The notes under the pieces were generated by a model. That model ran no database searches. It was not told the origin of the DNA and saw only the letters and a program-made list of their open reading frames with translations. Positions 4,927-5,172 of a stretch of DNA of 5,172 bases are shown piece by piece. This stretch comes from an uncultured Oscillospiraceae bacterium (GTDB lineage Bacteria; Bacillota; Clostridia; Oscillospirales; Oscillospiraceae), in the NCBI GenBank assembly GCA_934623545.1, contig CAKTVN010000136.1:1-5172 (forward strand). The letters run 5' to 3'. A program made the translations under genes and the position numbers. How positions within the stretch are numbered: the stretch's first letter is position 1; every line of letters starts with the position of its first letter.

Positions 4927-5172
4927 TTAGAACTTCGAGGTAGCGACCTTAACGCCGGGACCCATCGTGGACGCGAGGACGCAGCTGCGGACATACTGAC
5001 CCTTTGCAGCGGCGGGCTTTGCCTTGATGATGGCGCCGATGAGGGCGTTGAAGTTCTCGGTCAGCTTTTCAGCGCCGAAGGACGCCTTGCCGATCGGGCA
5101 GTGGATGATGTTGGTCTTGTCGAGACGGTACTCGATCTTACCGGCTTTGATCTCCTTGACGGCAGCGCCGAC
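4927..5172 (-). CDS. rplA: Large ribosomal subunit protein uL1 (L1), C-terminal part (5' truncated by window edge)
   Basis: These are the last 81 residues of L1, which forms the mobile L1 stalk of the 50S subunit, contacts E-site tRNA during translocation and in many bacteria represses its own operon. The frame is open to the window edge and ends in TAA (4927-4929). Recognisable are the [24 protein letters not shown] segment (cited by its positions, about 10-33 of the fragment), followed by LTEN and a stretch [12 protein letters not shown], and the hallmark C-terminal STMGPGVKV close to the end. Complete L1 is about 230 residues, so roughly two thirds lies beyond the right edge, where rplK is expected next. 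Its position upstream of rplJ-rplL in the same direction matches the standard order. Confidence 0.96.
   Translation of the reverse strand, partial: VGAAVKEIKAGKIEYRLDKTNIIHCPIGKASFGAEKLTENFNALIGAIIKAKPAAAKGQYVRSCVLASTMGPGVKVATSKF

Noticed and set aside
4800..4994. 64-codon minus-strand frame over the rplA end and rplJ promoter
   Set aside because: It overlaps the true rplA frame, the promoter and the leader. The real L1 C-terminus is in a different frame.

Overview
The window looks like chromosomal DNA from a Gram-positive, Bacillota-type bacterium, probably a GC-rich member of class Clostridia such as an Oscillospiraceae gut species. The reasons are the ribosomal gene order (rplA, rplJ, rplL), a Firmicutes-style L10 leader in front of rplJ, strong AGGAGG-type ribosome binding sites, and near-consensus TTGACA/TATAAT promoters. 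The genus assignment is inference; the phylum-level reading is well supported.

Layout. Positions 1-582 (+) hold the last 193 codons of an NADPH-dependent glutamate synthase-type flavoprotein (gltA), closed by an intrinsic terminator at 645-677. Positions 583-1339 carry no convincing gene. This stretch is packed with inverted repeats and looks like interspersed repeat material between two convergent genes. Everything from 1340 to the right edge is on the minus strand. Read in transcription order from the right edge, it contains: the C-terminal 81 codons of rplA (L1); a hairpin; a strong promoter; the L10 leader with its attenuator; rplJ (L10); rplL (L7/L12); an intrinsic terminator; a promoter; a 466-residue membrane protein with an N-terminal zinc ribbon and an extracellular transglutaminase-like domain; another near-perfect promoter; and a nitroreductase-like flavoprotein whose acidic tail runs into the repeat block.

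How it works together. rplJ and rplL form an autoregulated unit: free L10 (or the L10-L7/L12 complex) is expected to bind the leader and favour the terminator ahead of rplJ. A second terminator after rplL ends that unit, so rpoB is not immediately downstream in this window. The zinc-ribbon/transglutaminase gene and the nitroreductase gene each have their own promoter. No clear terminator lies between them, so the second may also be transcribed by read-through. Nothing connects these two genes functionally to the ribosomal genes beyond position.

No complete previously undescribed system is evident. The parts most worth following are the membrane-anchored zinc-ribbon/transglutaminase-like protein, the hairpin-dense repeat region at 695-1350, and the nitroreductase whose stop codon lies inside a palindrome.
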